From contig CAJWXP010000010.1 in assembly GCA_913049785.1 (NCBI GenBank), positions 1 to 63,029 of the forward strand: 63,029 nt of DNA. The letters run 5' to 3'. The translations under genes were made by a program, and so were the position numbers. Each line of letters starts with the position of its first letter. Positions within the stretch are counted from its first letter, which is position 1. This DNA comes from an uncultured Dehalococcoidia bacterium (lineage in GTDB: Bacteria > Chloroflexota > Dehalococcoidia > Lucifugimonadales > UBA1127). Under the pieces are notes generated by a model. It saw nothing but the letters and a program-made list of their open reading frames with translations, was not told the DNA's origin and made no database searches. This document shows positions 36,178 through 44,947 of this stretch, one piece after another.

Positions 36178-36213
36178 GGAGGGACGGATTTGAAATCCGC
36201 CCCTCCTGCTTTT
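36178..36213. terminator. Terminator between the ThDP enzyme and fabI
   Basis: Stem AGGAGGGACGGATTT/AATCCGCCCCTCCT with loop GAA and one mismatch, followed by GCTTTT on the plus strand and AAAAA on the other side. It lies between convergent genes. Confidence 0.85.
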
Positions 36214-36245
36214 GACTCGTAATGGCTATGTGTTATCGGAAGCAG

Positions 36246-37019
36246 CTAAATCCCCATGATGCTATAGCCGACATCCACCGGGATAATGGCGCCGGTGACG
36301 CCCGAGGAAAGCTCACTGGCCAGGTACAGAGCCGTGCCGCCCACGTCCTCATGGGTGATGTTACGGGCCATCGGCGCACGCTCCTGGTGGATGCGCTTCA
36401 TATCCCGATACCCGGTGATGACCCGGGACGACAGCGTGTCCAGAGGGCCCGCGGATATCGCATTCACCCTGATGTTGCTTGGCCCGAACTCCGCCGCAAG
36501 CTGCTTGACGCTGTTCTCCAGCGCCGCCTTGGCCACACCCATAACGTTATAGCCGGGAAACACCTTCTCCCCCGCCAGGAAGGTCATTGCGATGACCGTG
36601 CCACCATCCGTCATCAGCGGCGCTGCATAACGCACGATCGGGAGCAGCGAGAACGCACTGACATCCAACGCTACCCGGAAACCCTCACGCTCCGTCTTAG
36701 AGAAGTCACCGCCAAGATCGTCGCGCTGAGCGAATGCGATGCTGTGCACCACTGTTGAAAGCGTGCCCATGGTCTCGCCGACCTTCTTGTAGAGAGCCTC
36801 AACTTCGCCATCATTGGAGACGTCGCACTGGAACAGCGGCGCATCGCCGATCTCTTTGGCCAGCCCCTCTACCGACTCCTTGAGTCGGTCCGTCTGGTAC
36901 GTGAGGGCCACTTTCGCCCCAGCGCTGTACAGGGCCTGAGCAATCGCCCACGCAATGCTCCGGTGGTTGGCGACGCCAAAGATGAGGGCAATTTTCCCGG
37001 TCAGATCGACGGTGTACAT
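36246..37019 (-). CDS. fabI: Enoyl-[acyl-carrier-protein] reductase (NADH) FabI
   Basis: A 257-residue SDR-type enoyl-ACP reductase completing fatty acid elongation. It has the FabI cofactor motif IFGVANHRSIAWAIA, the segment VVHSIAFAQRDDLGG, and the catalytic pair Y-x6-K in GYNVMGVAKAALE, followed by RVNAISAGPLDTLSS. Length is normal for FabI. The gene is alone on the minus strand, with 64 bases to the next leftward gene upstream. It would be the target for diazaborine/triclosan-type inhibitors by family knowledge. Confidence 0.94.
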   Translation of the reverse strand: MYTVDLTGKIALIFGVANHRSIAWAIAQALYSAGAKVALTYQTDRLKESVEGLAKEIGDAPLFQCDVSNDGEVEALYKKVGETMGTLSTVVHSIAFAQRDDLGGDFSKTEREGFRVALDVSAFSLLPIVRYAAPLMTDGGTVIAMTFLAGEKVFPGYNVMGVAKAALENSVKQLAAEFGPSNIRVNAISAGPLDTLSSRVITGYRDMKRIHQERAPMARNITHEDVGGTALYLASELSSGVTGAIIPVDVGYSIMGI

Positions 37020-37083
37020 TCAGCCTCCAAATACGGAAAGTCTGGCGCGAATCATAGCACATCAATGGTGGAGAAAACCTTGC

Positions 37084-37671
37084 TTAAACACCCACAACAA
37101 TCACGTCCGCATAGTCTATTGGTTTGATGTTATCGTTGTACCACACCTCGGCCTCCGCCCATCGCTTCACCCACACCGGGTTGTCGGAACGCTCGCCTAG
37201 TCGATTGAGCCTGGTCTCCTGTGGCGTATCGACGTAGACTTTGACGTCGTAAGCCTTCCGGAGCTCCGGTCGCATGGCATACACACCCTCGACGATGAGG
37301 ACACCCCGCGGTTCGATGGTCACCCAGGTGTCGGGCTTTTGCGCCACCCAGTCGTAGACCTGGTAGTAGCCGTTGTCACCGTCCTTGAGCGGTTCCAGCA
37401 CCAACTCAAAGAGTCGAAGCCAATCAACGTACTCATCGCATGCGTCTTCAGGGTCCATGCCGCCCGGCGGGTCCACACCCTCTTCGCTGTAGAAGTCGTC
37501 GACGTGCACCACAGTTACCGCCAGGCTCGAGGCCTCAAGCTCTTCGGCCAGGGTGGTCTTGCCTGAGCCGCTGGGGCCATCGATGGCGACGAATGTCATA
37601 CCACCCTGCCCGCTCGTCACGTGCTTTTGGATCAGCTCCACCAGTTCATCAACTGTTACCTGCTCTGCCAT
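37084..37671 (-). CDS. Uridine kinase-like P-loop kinase
   Basis: A 195-residue P-loop kinase of the uridine kinase/phosphoribulokinase type. Walker A is IDGPSGSGKTTLAEELE, near residue 30; HVDDFYSEEGVDPPGGMDPE follows, and the later LIVEGVYAMRPELRKAYD contains the Walker B-like and lid region. Homologues are often annotated as uridine kinase, yet the substrate site differs from true Udk, so the substrate stays open. It precedes fabI on the same strand but with different promoter spacing. Confidence 0.85.
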   Translation of the reverse strand: MAEQVTVDELVELIQKHVTSGQGGMTFVAIDGPSGSGKTTLAEELEASSLAVTVVHVDDFYSEEGVDPPGGMDPEDACDEYVDWLRLFELVLEPLKDGDNGYYQVYDWVAQKPDTWVTIEPRGVLIVEGVYAMRPELRKAYDVKVYVDTPQETRLNRLGERSDNPVWVKRWAEAEVWYNDNIKPIDYADVIVVGV

Positions 37672-37765
37672 AGCTGTACCTAATCATGTATCAAAATGAT
37701 GAACCTATTGAAATATTCTAGGCGCTGCCTTATCCGTCAAGGAATATGGGTGATGTGCTATTCCA

Positions 37766-38698
37766 TCACCACCAGGCGACATCGTCAGGAGCACCTTCGG
37801 GCCGTTGCTGATGTGACATCCAGGGGAAGGCATTCACGTACTTCCAACCCTGGTCGGCAAATATCATCACCACGTTCCCGCCGTCCATGCCCTCCGCCAC
37901 ACGAAGCGCCGCGTGAAGCACGGCCCCGGACGAGATGCCGGCGAAGATGCCCTCCAGCTCAACGAGTCGCCTGACCGCATCGAACGCCGATGGGCTATCG
38001 ACAATGAAGCGCCGGTTCAGCAGCGTCATGTCCAGCAACGGCGGTATGTAGCCCTCTTCCAGACTGCGCAGACCCTGGAGTCGCTCACCGAACTTGGGCT
38101 CAACGCCCACGATGATGGTGTCGGGGTTCTTCTCTTTCAAGCGTCTGCCAACGCCGGTTACCGTCCCGCCGGTGCCGATGCCCGCAACGAAGGCGTCCAC
38201 CTGGGGCAACGCCGCCAGGATCTCCGGGCCTGTGGTCTCGTAATGCGCCTTCACGTTGGCAGGGCTGGTGAACTGCTGGGCGAACCACCACCCGTTCTCA
38301 TCGGCCAGTCGCTGCGCCTCTTCTATGGGACCGAGCATCCCTGACCGGGGCTCCATCCACGTGATCTCAACGCCAAAGAGCGTCATCAGGTCTGCAATGC
38401 CTGGCGCTATCTGTGGCGGTACCACCGCCCGCATCTGATAGCCGCGCTGCTTCGCTGCAGCCGCAAGGGCCATGGCCATGTTGCCGGTGCTGGCCTCGAT
38501 GATCGTCTGGCCGGGCGTCAACGCACCGCTCTCTTCGCCACTCTGGATGATGGATGCCGCCACCCTGTCCTTGATGCTGCCGCTGGGGTTGTTCCCCTCC
38601 AGCTTGGCAAAGAGTCGCACGCCCTTCTTGGGGCTGGAATGCGATAGCTCCACCAACGGCGTATTACCCACCGCAGAAAAGAAGTCCAAGTGCTCCAT
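37766..38698 (-). CDS. cysK: PLP-dependent cysteine synthase family protein
   Basis: A 310-residue fold-type II PLP enzyme making cysteine from O-acetylserine (or O-phosphoserine) and sulfide. The PLP lysine is in NNPSGSIKDRVAASII near residue 45, the substrate loop in IEASTGNMAMALAAAAKQRG (asparagine motif STGN), and the phosphate-binding glycine loop in VAGIGTGGTVTGVGRRLKEK. The CysK/CysM distinction cannot be made with confidence. Sulfide for it could come from the siroheme reductase if that is a sulfite reductase. Confidence 0.9.
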   Translation of the reverse strand: MEHLDFFSAVGNTPLVELSHSSPKKGVRLFAKLEGNNPSGSIKDRVAASIIQSGEESGALTPGQTIIEASTGNMAMALAAAAKQRGYQMRAVVPPQIAPGIADLMTLFGVEITWMEPRSGMLGPIEEAQRLADENGWWFAQQFTSPANVKAHYETTGPEILAALPQVDAFVAGIGTGGTVTGVGRRLKEKNPDTIIVGVEPKFGERLQGLRSLEEGYIPPLLDMTLLNRRFIVDSPSAFDAVRRLVELEGIFAGISSGAVLHAALRVAEGMDGGNVVMIFADQGWKYVNAFPWMSHQQRPEGAPDDVAWW

Positions 38699-38849
38699 AC
38701 GTGCCTCGAAACAGAGTGGGAAACCAGCGATTCAGACGCGTTCATCTTAGCAGGAACGACTTGGCGACACCATAAAGGTCCACGTGCTAGAGTACCAGGG
38801 TTGAACCCTGCACCCACACCACGAACCGTTGTTAGAGCTAAGGAGTGAC

Positions 38850-39164
38850 ATGACAAATCGACCAGGAACGGGCCCGTACAACGAGCTCATGCCTCGACTG
38901 GGTGAGTTGACTCGGGAGCTGGTGTACGATGACATCTGGGAGCGACCTGGCCTCTCCAAACGTGACCGCAGCCTCATCACCATCGCAATGCTGACGGCAA
39001 TGTACCGCACGAACCAGATCCGCAGCCATATGCGTCGAGCCCTGGACAACAGCGTCACCAAAGACGAGATCGGCGAGGTATTGATGCATATGGCTTTCTA
39101 CACAGGCTGGCCTTGCGCCGTCAACGCTTTCGAGGTGGCCAAAGAGGTCTTCGACCAGGGTTAG
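38850..39164 (+). CDS. Carboxymuconolactone decarboxylase family protein, copy 1
   Basis: A 104-residue CMD-family protein with the GPYNELMPRLGELTREL opening, RPGLSKRDRSLITIAMLTAM and the terminal helix pair EIGEVLMHMAFYTGWPCAVN. No AhpD-type CxxC is present, so peroxidase activity is unlikely; small CMD proteins often accompany aromatic or lactone catabolism. The start ATG 38850 is favoured over a codon at 38829 because its neighbour copy starts at the equivalent position. It is paralogous to the next gene. Confidence 0.9.
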   Translation: MTNRPGTGPYNELMPRLGELTRELVYDDIWERPGLSKRDRSLITIAMLTAMYRTNQIRSHMRRALDNSVTKDEIGEVLMHMAFYTGWPCAVNAFEVAKEVFDQG

Positions 39165-39248
39165 CCCTGGACCCGAGTTTCCGGGATTGTCCCCAGCAAA
39201 CTGATAGCGTAGTTCCGAGGTGGCGAATCAAAGATAGTAAGGAGCATT

Positions 39249-39563
39249 ATGGCATCACAACACGGAGTAGGACCCTACAACGAGATCATGCCGCGGTTCG
39301 GCGAGATTACCCGGGACATCCTCTTTGACGAGGTCTGGGAGCGACCCGGCCTCTCCAAGCGTGACCGCAGCCTCATCACCATCGCGGCCCTGGCGGCGTT
39401 GTACCGCACCAACCAGCTTGAGATGAACACTCGGCGGGCGTTGGAACACGGGGTGACTAAGGACGAGATCGGCGAGGTGTTCATGCACATGGCCTTCTAT
39501 GCAGGCTGGCCAACCGCCGTCAACGCCTTTGAGGTGGCCAAAAAGGTCTTTGACGAGGGTTAA
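39249..39563 (+). CDS. Carboxymuconolactone decarboxylase family protein, copy 2
   Basis: A 104-residue tandem paralogue of the preceding gene, mostly identical in sequence (GPYNEIMPRFGEITRDI, RPGLSKRDRSLITIAALAAL, EIGEVFMHMAFYAGWPTAVN). The intergenic space is 84 bases and carries its own ribosome site (AAGGAG at 39239-39244). A recent duplication is the simple explanation. The cysteine in copy 1 (WPCAVN) is threonine here (WPTAVN), a hint of divergence. The family's function in this organism is unknown. Confidence 0.9.
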   Translation: MASQHGVGPYNEIMPRFGEITRDILFDEVWERPGLSKRDRSLITIAALAALYRTNQLEMNTRRALEHGVTKDEIGEVFMHMAFYAGWPTAVNAFEVAKKVFDEG

Positions 39564-39719
39564 CCAGGGCGCACCCTGGACCCGAATTCCCTACCGGTCG
39601 ACAAGTATCTACACCAGAGAAAATATAGGTGCAGACTCGACCTGCCTTGTGCCTTGACATCACGGCGATTCCGGAATAATTTAAGCTGAGTTGGTTGGAA
39701 AACGGGGGAGGAGGCGAGT

Positions 39720-40088
39720 ATGGCTATTTCTCTAAACCACACCATTGTTCCTGCTTATGACAAGGAAGCTTCAGCCAAACACATCGCGCACATCTTGGGT
39801 CTCAAGCGCATGGATTCGATGGGGCATTTCGCTCCTGTCCGGGTGGACGACAAGTTCACTTTAGACTTCGATAACCGTGATAACTTCGAGTCCCACCACT
39901 ACGCCTTTCAGGTGAGCGACGACGAGTTCGACGATATCTTTGGCCGCATAGAAGAAGAAAAAGTTGTCTATGGGAGTCTGCCCAATTCCCAGGAAGATAT
40001 GCAGATTAACAACCGGAGAGGCGGTCGCGGCCTCTATTTCAAGGATGCCAATGGCCATAGCTGGGAGATTCTGACCCATCCATCATAG
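39720..40088 (+). CDS. VOC (glyoxalase/dioxygenase superfamily) protein
   Basis: A 122-residue single VOC module pair with metal-ligand-type residues in NHTIVPAYDKEASAKHIAHI, SHHYAFQVSD and LYFKDANGHSWEILTHPS. It might be a small glyoxalase I-like or ring-cleaving enzyme, or a resistance protein, which share this fold. A GGAGG site precedes ATG 39720. Its downstream neighbour is a short membrane protein. The substrate is unknown. Confidence 0.85.
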   Translation: MAISLNHTIVPAYDKEASAKHIAHILGLKRMDSMGHFAPVRVDDKFTLDFDNRDNFESHHYAFQVSDDEFDDIFGRIEEEKVVYGSLPNSQEDMQINNRRGGRGLYFKDANGHSWEILTHPS

Positions 40089-40157
40089 CCAGACAAGCTC
40101 CCTGACCCGCTGTTGACAGCGATGGTACTCAAGAATACGTTGTAATTAGTCGTATTA

Positions 40158-40388
40158 ATGAGGGACGTCGTGGAACAGACCTCGGACTCGTTGGAACAAC
40201 GGCCCAAACTGACGTGGGGCATCATGGCCTTCGCTACAATAATATTCGTGCCGTTTGTGGCTGCGATCATCATCTACATTGGCGCGTTCGTCGTCTCCGG
40301 CGATGTCTACGCAGCAGAGGATGCAGGCCAGGATGGCGACGTTGCAGGCTGGAAGCACAACCTGGTTGGTATTTGCCCACTCCACTAG
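40158..40388 (+). CDS. Small membrane protein, hypothetical
   Basis: A 76-residue protein with one transmembrane helix (IMAFATIIFVPFVAAIIIYIGAF, written here only in part: AFATIIFVPFVAAIIIYI) near residues 22-44, then a short extracytoplasmic tail of DVYAAEDAGQDGDV type. GTG 40170 is an alternative start with a GAGGGA ribosome site. It is followed by a strong terminator at 40418-40447. No family is recognised; its reality rests on the TM segment, codon pattern and terminator position. Confidence 0.55.
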   Translation: MRDVVEQTSDSLEQRPKLTWGIMAFATIIFVPFVAAIIIYIGAFVVSGDVYAAEDAGQDGDVAGWKHNLVGICPLH

Positions 40389-40417
40389 CCCCCAGGCTCA
40401 CAGCCAAATGCTATCAA

Positions 40418-40450
40418 AAAGCACCCGTCGGTTGACGGGTGCTTTTTCTT
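40418..40450. terminator. Bidirectional terminator between convergent genes
   Basis: Stem AAAGCACCCGTC/GACGGGTGCTTT with loop GGTT; T-runs on both strands. It serves the small membrane protein (right) and the MFS transporter (left). Confidence 0.9.
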
Positions 40451-40476
40451 GTTTGGAGTTTTGAGACTGTGTCCCT

Positions 40477-41796
40477 CTAGTCCTTGGCTGCACGTGGCGA
40501 GCGGAGGAAGAACATCAGCGCGCCCGCTGCAAATGCCGAGATGGCGAAGCTGTTGAACGCGATGGTGTAGCTTGCCGTCCGGTCAAACACAAACCCTGCG
40601 AAGACCGGCCCCAGCACCAGTCCGAACATCTGCACGAAGTCCATGCTGCCGGAAATCGTTCCGAAGGCTCGCCTGCCGAAGTATGCACCACGGGTAGCAT
40701 TCATCGTCGTAGCGCCGCCGCCCCAACCAATGGAGTACACCACAATATACAGGAGCAGCATCCCCATCCCTTCAGTAACATGGCTCAGGATGAACGCGCC
40801 CAGCCCCACCAGCATCATGCTGAAGGCCATAACATAGCGTGGAGGGAACCGGTCAGCCATCGAGCCGAACCCGAGACGGCCTATAACGCTGGTGGCCGTC
40901 ACTGCGGCCAGGATGATTGAAGCGGTCTCCAGACTCCTTCCCGTGTCCACCAGGTACGGAACCTGGTGCAACGATATGGCACCTACGGCGAACTGTCGCA
41001 GACCAAAGGCGATCGCCAGGAGCCAGAAGACCGGCATCTTGAGGGCGTCACGCAAGGTGAAATTAGCTTCGCCATCAACCGTGGTCTCAGCTTCCACGAT
41101 TGAAGGTGTCGCAAGCTCTGTTGCTTCTACCGGCGCATCCTCTACGATCTGAGGCTTTGGAACCGGCTTTTCACCGTCCGGCAGAAGTCCGTACTCCTCA
41201 GGTCGTCTGCGCATCACTCTCGCAATGGGAAGGCCCAGAGACCAGACCGTTATCCCAGCAATGACCATCGTGGTGCGCCAACCGTAGCTGGAAATCATCC
41301 AGCCAATAAGAGGAAGGAAAAGCCCTGCAAACCCACTGCCGGTCATCGCGATGCCAAGAGCTGTCCCACGCTTTTTGATGAACCAGTTGGCAGGGGCCAC
41401 CAGCGCTGGTACCCGGATACCGATGGACATGCCCACGGAGATGACCGCCAAAAACACTATGTAGAACATGACCAGGGAATCGACCATGCTCATCAGTACA
41501 TAGCCGATGCCCATCATGATGACCCCGATGGTCATCATCCGGCGAGGGCCGTAGCGGTCTACCAGATACCCGCCGACAGGCCCAAGCATGCCCCCCTCCA
41601 GTTGGGAGAGGGAAATGGCACCGGAGAGGGCCGCACGGTTCGTGGAGAATTCGCCTTGAAGTTCCAGGAAGAAAAGGCTGAATCCCTGCCAGTAAAACAC
41701 GCTGGCTATCGCCGTGGCACCCATGGATGCCAGAACGATCCACCAGCCATAGAAGATGCCGGTAGGCTCGTCCTGTATTATCTTTTCAGCGCTCAT
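40477..41796 (-). CDS. MFS transporter, monocarboxylate/oxalate-formate-like
   Basis: A 439-residue major facilitator with twelve hydrophobic segments. GIFYGWWIVLASMGATA is the typical opening of the monocarboxylate/oxalate:formate branch; GGYLVDRYGPRRMM is the conserved cytoplasmic loop 2-3 motif. The long central loop is acidic (ATPSIVEAETTVDGEAN). ATG 41796 is used; the frame upstream to 41889 enters the EamA gene end without a ribosome site. The substrate, probably a small carboxylate, is inferred from family only. The same branch occurs again at 54224-55543. Confidence 0.88.
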   Translation of the reverse strand: MSAEKIIQDEPTGIFYGWWIVLASMGATAIASVFYWQGFSLFFLELQGEFSTNRAALSGAISLSQLEGGMLGPVGGYLVDRYGPRRMMTIGVIMMGIGYVLMSMVDSLVMFYIVFLAVISVGMSIGIRVPALVAPANWFIKKRGTALGIAMTGSGFAGLFLPLIGWMISSYGWRTTMVIAGITVWSLGLPIARVMRRRPEEYGLLPDGEKPVPKPQIVEDAPVEATELATPSIVEAETTVDGEANFTLRDALKMPVFWLLAIAFGLRQFAVGAISLHQVPYLVDTGRSLETASIILAAVTATSVIGRLGFGSMADRFPPRYVMAFSMMLVGLGAFILSHVTEGMGMLLLYIVVYSIGWGGGATTMNATRGAYFGRRAFGTISGSMDFVQMFGLVLGPVFAGFVFDRTASYTIAFNSFAISAFAAGALMFFLRSPRAAKD

Positions 41797-41839
41797 CAGA
41801 CTCCAAATACAAGTGAGACTGCCCGGCCCTCTATCCTGG

Positions 41840-42826
41840 CTACTCGATCCCCAGGGCCATAAGGACTGCACCCATCGCCGAAACGGCAATGGCTATGAGG
41901 ATTCGAGGGCTGAAACTCTCCAACTCCCTGTTGAAGATGAAGTTGAGAATAGGATTGAACACGGCCCCAAGCCGTGCCAGCGGCGCAATCAGCGTCACCG
42001 GTGCCACGGACAACGCCGCAAACCTGAACATTTGCGCCAGAAATATGGCGACCGTCGTCAACAGGAACATCGGGACAGCAGCGGTGTTCACCGAGCGAAG
42101 TTCCCCGATCTTCCCCGGCAAGGCCAGAGAAAGTACCAGGACCGCCGCCGCCGCCGCATACGCAATCAGGCCTCCTAGTATGCCCACACCCGTGTCATCC
42201 AGCGCGGCTCGGATCATGATCGGGCTGCTTCCGTACGCTATGGCGGAGAGAAGCGCAAACGTATACCCCTCTTTATACCGGGGGAAAGGTCTTACTGCCA
42301 CGGCAGAGGCAACAGCCACGTCACCAGGTCCGTCGGGCGTTTCTTTGGTAGAATAGGCAGGGGTATCTGCAGGCGCTGTTGGTGCACTTCCCTTTCGCTT
42401 GAAAAGGCCTTCCATCCCAACGAGCGGGCCGAAGATGAGCAAGACGATTCCTGCTGCAGTGATAAGGCTCAGACGTTCGTCCAACACGATCATCGCCACC
42501 AGAATGCTGTAGAAGATATTGGTCATCTGAATCGGCTGCGTACGGTTCACACCGATCGCATTGACCGCTCGAAAGTTGCAGTAACGGCCCATGAGGAAGT
42601 GGATGAGGCCAGCAACTACCAGAAGGAAGACCGCTTCCCCGGATAGCACAGAGAAATCCGTAAGCTGTCCTGCAACCGCCGCAGCAATGACGAAGAGGGG
42701 AACGCCAAGGATCACCGTCACGTAGAGGCCAAAAGACGGAGAACTGACCATCACCGCGCGGCGCATCGCCACGTTGCTGAAGGCGAAGGAGATTGCGGAC
42801 AATACTGCTAAGACGGCGCCAAGCAT
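41840..42826 (-). CDS. EamA-family (DMT) transporter, two-repeat
   Basis: A 328-residue inner-membrane transporter with two EamA repeats of five helices each. Repeat 1 begins VLAVLSAISFAFSNVAMRRA, repeat 2 FALLSAIAYGSSPIMIRAAL; the second half ends with the family motif PRILIAIAVSAMGAVLMALG. A central hydrophilic linker (about residues 145-180) contains APTAPADTP. The gene precedes the MFS gene on the same strand, 43 bases apart, and may be co-transcribed. The substrate is unknown. Confidence 0.88.
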   Translation of the reverse strand: MLGAVLAVLSAISFAFSNVAMRRAVMVSSPSFGLYVTVILGVPLFVIAAAVAGQLTDFSVLSGEAVFLLVVAGLIHFLMGRYCNFRAVNAIGVNRTQPIQMTNIFYSILVAMIVLDERLSLITAAGIVLLIFGPLVGMEGLFKRKGSAPTAPADTPAYSTKETPDGPGDVAVASAVAVRPFPRYKEGYTFALLSAIAYGSSPIMIRAALDDTGVGILGGLIAYAAAAAVLVLSLALPGKIGELRSVNTAAVPMFLLTTVAIFLAQMFRFAALSVAPVTLIAPLARLGAVFNPILNFIFNRELESFSPRILIAIAVSAMGAVLMALGIE

Positions 42827-42990
42827 GAGCCATCCTTCATTAAAGCGGGATTTGCCCCGGCTAGGCCCCTACATGGACACAGCGAATGCGCACCGCTATT
42901 GAGGGCTGGCTAGGAACTGCTCTATTATAGGCACAGATTCAGTGACATGGGGGCATTGGTGGCCCTACGTGCCGATAGACAGGAGCGAAT

Positions 42991-43509
42991 ATGGCAGACA
43001 CAAATCAGGGGCATCAGACGCCCACACGGTACTTCACCGCCGAGGGAGTCGGCGAGACTCTGGACAAACACATGAAGAAAGTCACGGTGAAGGGCAGGGA
43101 GTTCCTGTGCGATGAGAGCGTCGCCTTCGGTGGCGAAGACTCCGCGCCAGGGTCTATGGACTACTTTATTGCGGCGATACTCTTTTGAAAGATGTCCCAA
43201 ATCGGCAGGTTTGCCGATATGTTCAAGGTAGAGCTCACCAAGGTCCGTTCCCACATCATCGCCCACGAGATGGCCGAGGGATCAGCTATCGAAGAATCGA
43301 TATACGGCAAATGCACCGGCATTGAGACGACCTATGAGATTGAGTCGCCTTCCGACCCTGCCCTTGTGGCAAAGGTGATTCGGAACGCACGCAAAGCATG
43401 CATGATCGGCAACACCGTCAGCGTGGGCGTACCCATCGAGGATTCATTCACCTTGAACGGTGCATCCTTTGACACAGAATTGTATCCAAAGACTGAGGCC
43501 CCAGCGTAG
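42991..43509 (+). CDS. Selenocysteine-containing OsmC-like protein, predicted
   Basis: One continuous 172-residue OsmC-like protein if the TGA at 43186-43188 (codon 66) is read through; otherwise it would be two meaningless fragments in the same frame. The N-terminal part reads FLCDESVAFGGEDSAPGSMD, matching the GGxDxAPxP region of OsmC, and the TGA follows YFIAAILF exactly where OsmC proteins carry the peroxidatic cysteine (LLAALGSC-type). The second cysteine sits at residue 137 (RKACMIGNTVS). A perfect 6-bp hairpin follows the TGA. ATG 42991 has an AGGAG site. OsmC-like proteins detoxify organic hydroperoxides or act on thiol compounds. Sec is inferred. Confidence 0.82.
43189..43218 (+). 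promoter_or_regulatory. Bacterial SECIS-like hairpin of the OsmC-like gene
   Basis: Starting directly after the UGA, 12 unpaired bases lead to the stem AUCGGC (43201-43206) / GCCGAU (43213-43218) with loop AGGUUU (43207-43212). The loop lies 18 nt after the UGA and has G as its second base. This again agrees with the remembered bacterial SECIS pattern, and the distance nearly equals that in the rhodanese gene. Confidence 0.72.
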
Positions 43510-43535
43510 GCGTTAGCCGAACAATAGGAGTCAAC

Positions 43536-44831
43536 GTGGCAAAGACCAAGGCAAAAACGCCGATCCCCCCGCTGATCAAGCGGAACACCATGTATCTGGC
43601 ATCCTCCCAGGCCTTCACCGGCGCAGGCGGGCAAATGGTACCTACGCTGGCGCCCCTGTTGGTCACACAAATGATCGGTTCAGCTGCCCTGGCAGGCATC
43701 GGCACTAGCATCACCGGGCTCAGTCGATTGATCATCGCCTACCCCATCGGCAGGCTCACGGACACGTATGGCAGGAAATCAGGCGTCATCCTTGGGCTCC
43801 TACTGGTGGGGCTCGGGGCGTCTATCACCGGTATTGCAGCTATGCTTGAGTACTTCCCAGTCTTCCTTTTGGGCATCCTGGTCATGGGGCTGGGCACCGG
43901 CGCGGTGCAACAACTCCGGGTGGCAGCAACGGATATGTTCCCGCCAAACCGACGAGCTGAAGGTCTTGGCTATGTCCTGACCGGTTCCCTGGTGGGGGCC
44001 ATGATCGGGCCGGTGCTCATCAGAACCGCTGAAGCAATCTCCGATACGGTGGATATAGAGCCAATCGCCCTGGCATGGTTCTTCGTGCCGTTCGCCGTTG
44101 TCATCAGCCTGGCGATGGTGATGCGCGTCCGACCGGATCCTAAGGAGATCGCCGCAAACCTGGTCGATTACTATCCTGACTACACGCCGCCGGAAATACC
44201 GCAAATGCCGGCGGGAAAGGTGGGCATCCTCTACTTCCTCAACCACTATCCAAAGCTGACCGCCTTCGTCTCCATGTTCTGCGTGCAGGGCAACATGAAC
44301 ATGATGATGACGATGACCGCTCTGGCGCTACGTCGTCACGACTTTTCTCTGTCAGCCATTTCGCTATCGGTAGCCATCCACGTCATGGGCATGTTCGGCC
44401 TCTCGCTCCCTTTAGGGAGGCTTGCGGACAGGGTCGGTCGACGGAACGTGATGCTGCTTGGCCTAGTGCTGGCGTCCGCCGGGTCATGGTTTGTAGTGGC
44501 GACGCCTTCGTACACAGTCATAACCACAGGGACGTTCCTAGTCGGACTTGGCTGGTCATGCGTCAACATTGCCGCAACTGCACTCTACGCCGACACTACG
44601 AGCCCATCTGAGCGAGGCCGGGTAATAGGCGCGAACGATACGTTTACCGCTGCAGCCGCCATCAGCATGCCCCTTGTGGGCGGCGTGGTAGTGGAATACA
44701 TGGGGATGTCGGTCTTGGGCATCTTCGGCATGGCGCTGATGGTCCCGGCGCTGCTGTTCTTGCTCAAGCTTCGTGAACCCAGCCCCGGCGTGTATGAAGA
44801 CCCAAGCGAGGTTGAAATCGCGTCCGTCTGA
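43536..44831 (+). CDS. Major facilitator superfamily transporter
   Basis: A 431-residue MFS protein with twelve hydrophobic segments. Loop 2-3 carries IGRLTDTYGRKSGVILGLLL, the repeated loop in the second half LGRLADRVGRRNVMLLGLVL, and VPTLAPLLVTQMIGSAALAG starts the family fold. GTG 43536, 26 bases after the OsmC-like gene and preceded by AATAGGAG, suggests a two-gene transcript. The cargo is unknown; multidrug or sugar-type MFS is possible. A strong terminator follows. Confidence 0.88.
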   Translation: MAKTKAKTPIPPLIKRNTMYLASSQAFTGAGGQMVPTLAPLLVTQMIGSAALAGIGTSITGLSRLIIAYPIGRLTDTYGRKSGVILGLLLVGLGASITGIAAMLEYFPVFLLGILVMGLGTGAVQQLRVAATDMFPPNRRAEGLGYVLTGSLVGAMIGPVLIRTAEAISDTVDIEPIALAWFFVPFAVVISLAMVMRVRPDPKEIAANLVDYYPDYTPPEIPQMPAGKVGILYFLNHYPKLTAFVSMFCVQGNMNMMMTMTALALRRHDFSLSAISLSVAIHVMGMFGLSLPLGRLADRVGRRNVMLLGLVLASAGSWFVVATPSYTVITTGTFLVGLGWSCVNIAATALYADTTSPSERGRVIGANDTFTAAAAISMPLVGGVVVEYMGMSVLGIFGMALMVPALLFLLKLREPSPGVYEDPSEVEIASV

Positions 44832-44901
44832 CCCAGGGCTGTGCCCAGGATCCATGTGCCGGAGACTGACCTGCGGGTCAGAACGACCTGAGACAAAAAA
44901 G

Positions 44902-44926
44902 AAAAGGCCCCTTAGCGGGGCCTTTT
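44902..44926. terminator. Bidirectional terminator between convergent genes
   Basis: Stem AAAAGGCCCC/GGGGCCTTTT with loop TTAGC. It lies between the MFS gene and the BNR-repeat gene; the minus strand has a T-run from the AAAAAA at 44895-44900. Confidence 0.88.
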
Positions 44927-44947
44927 CCATTTCTACTTATGTGATGA

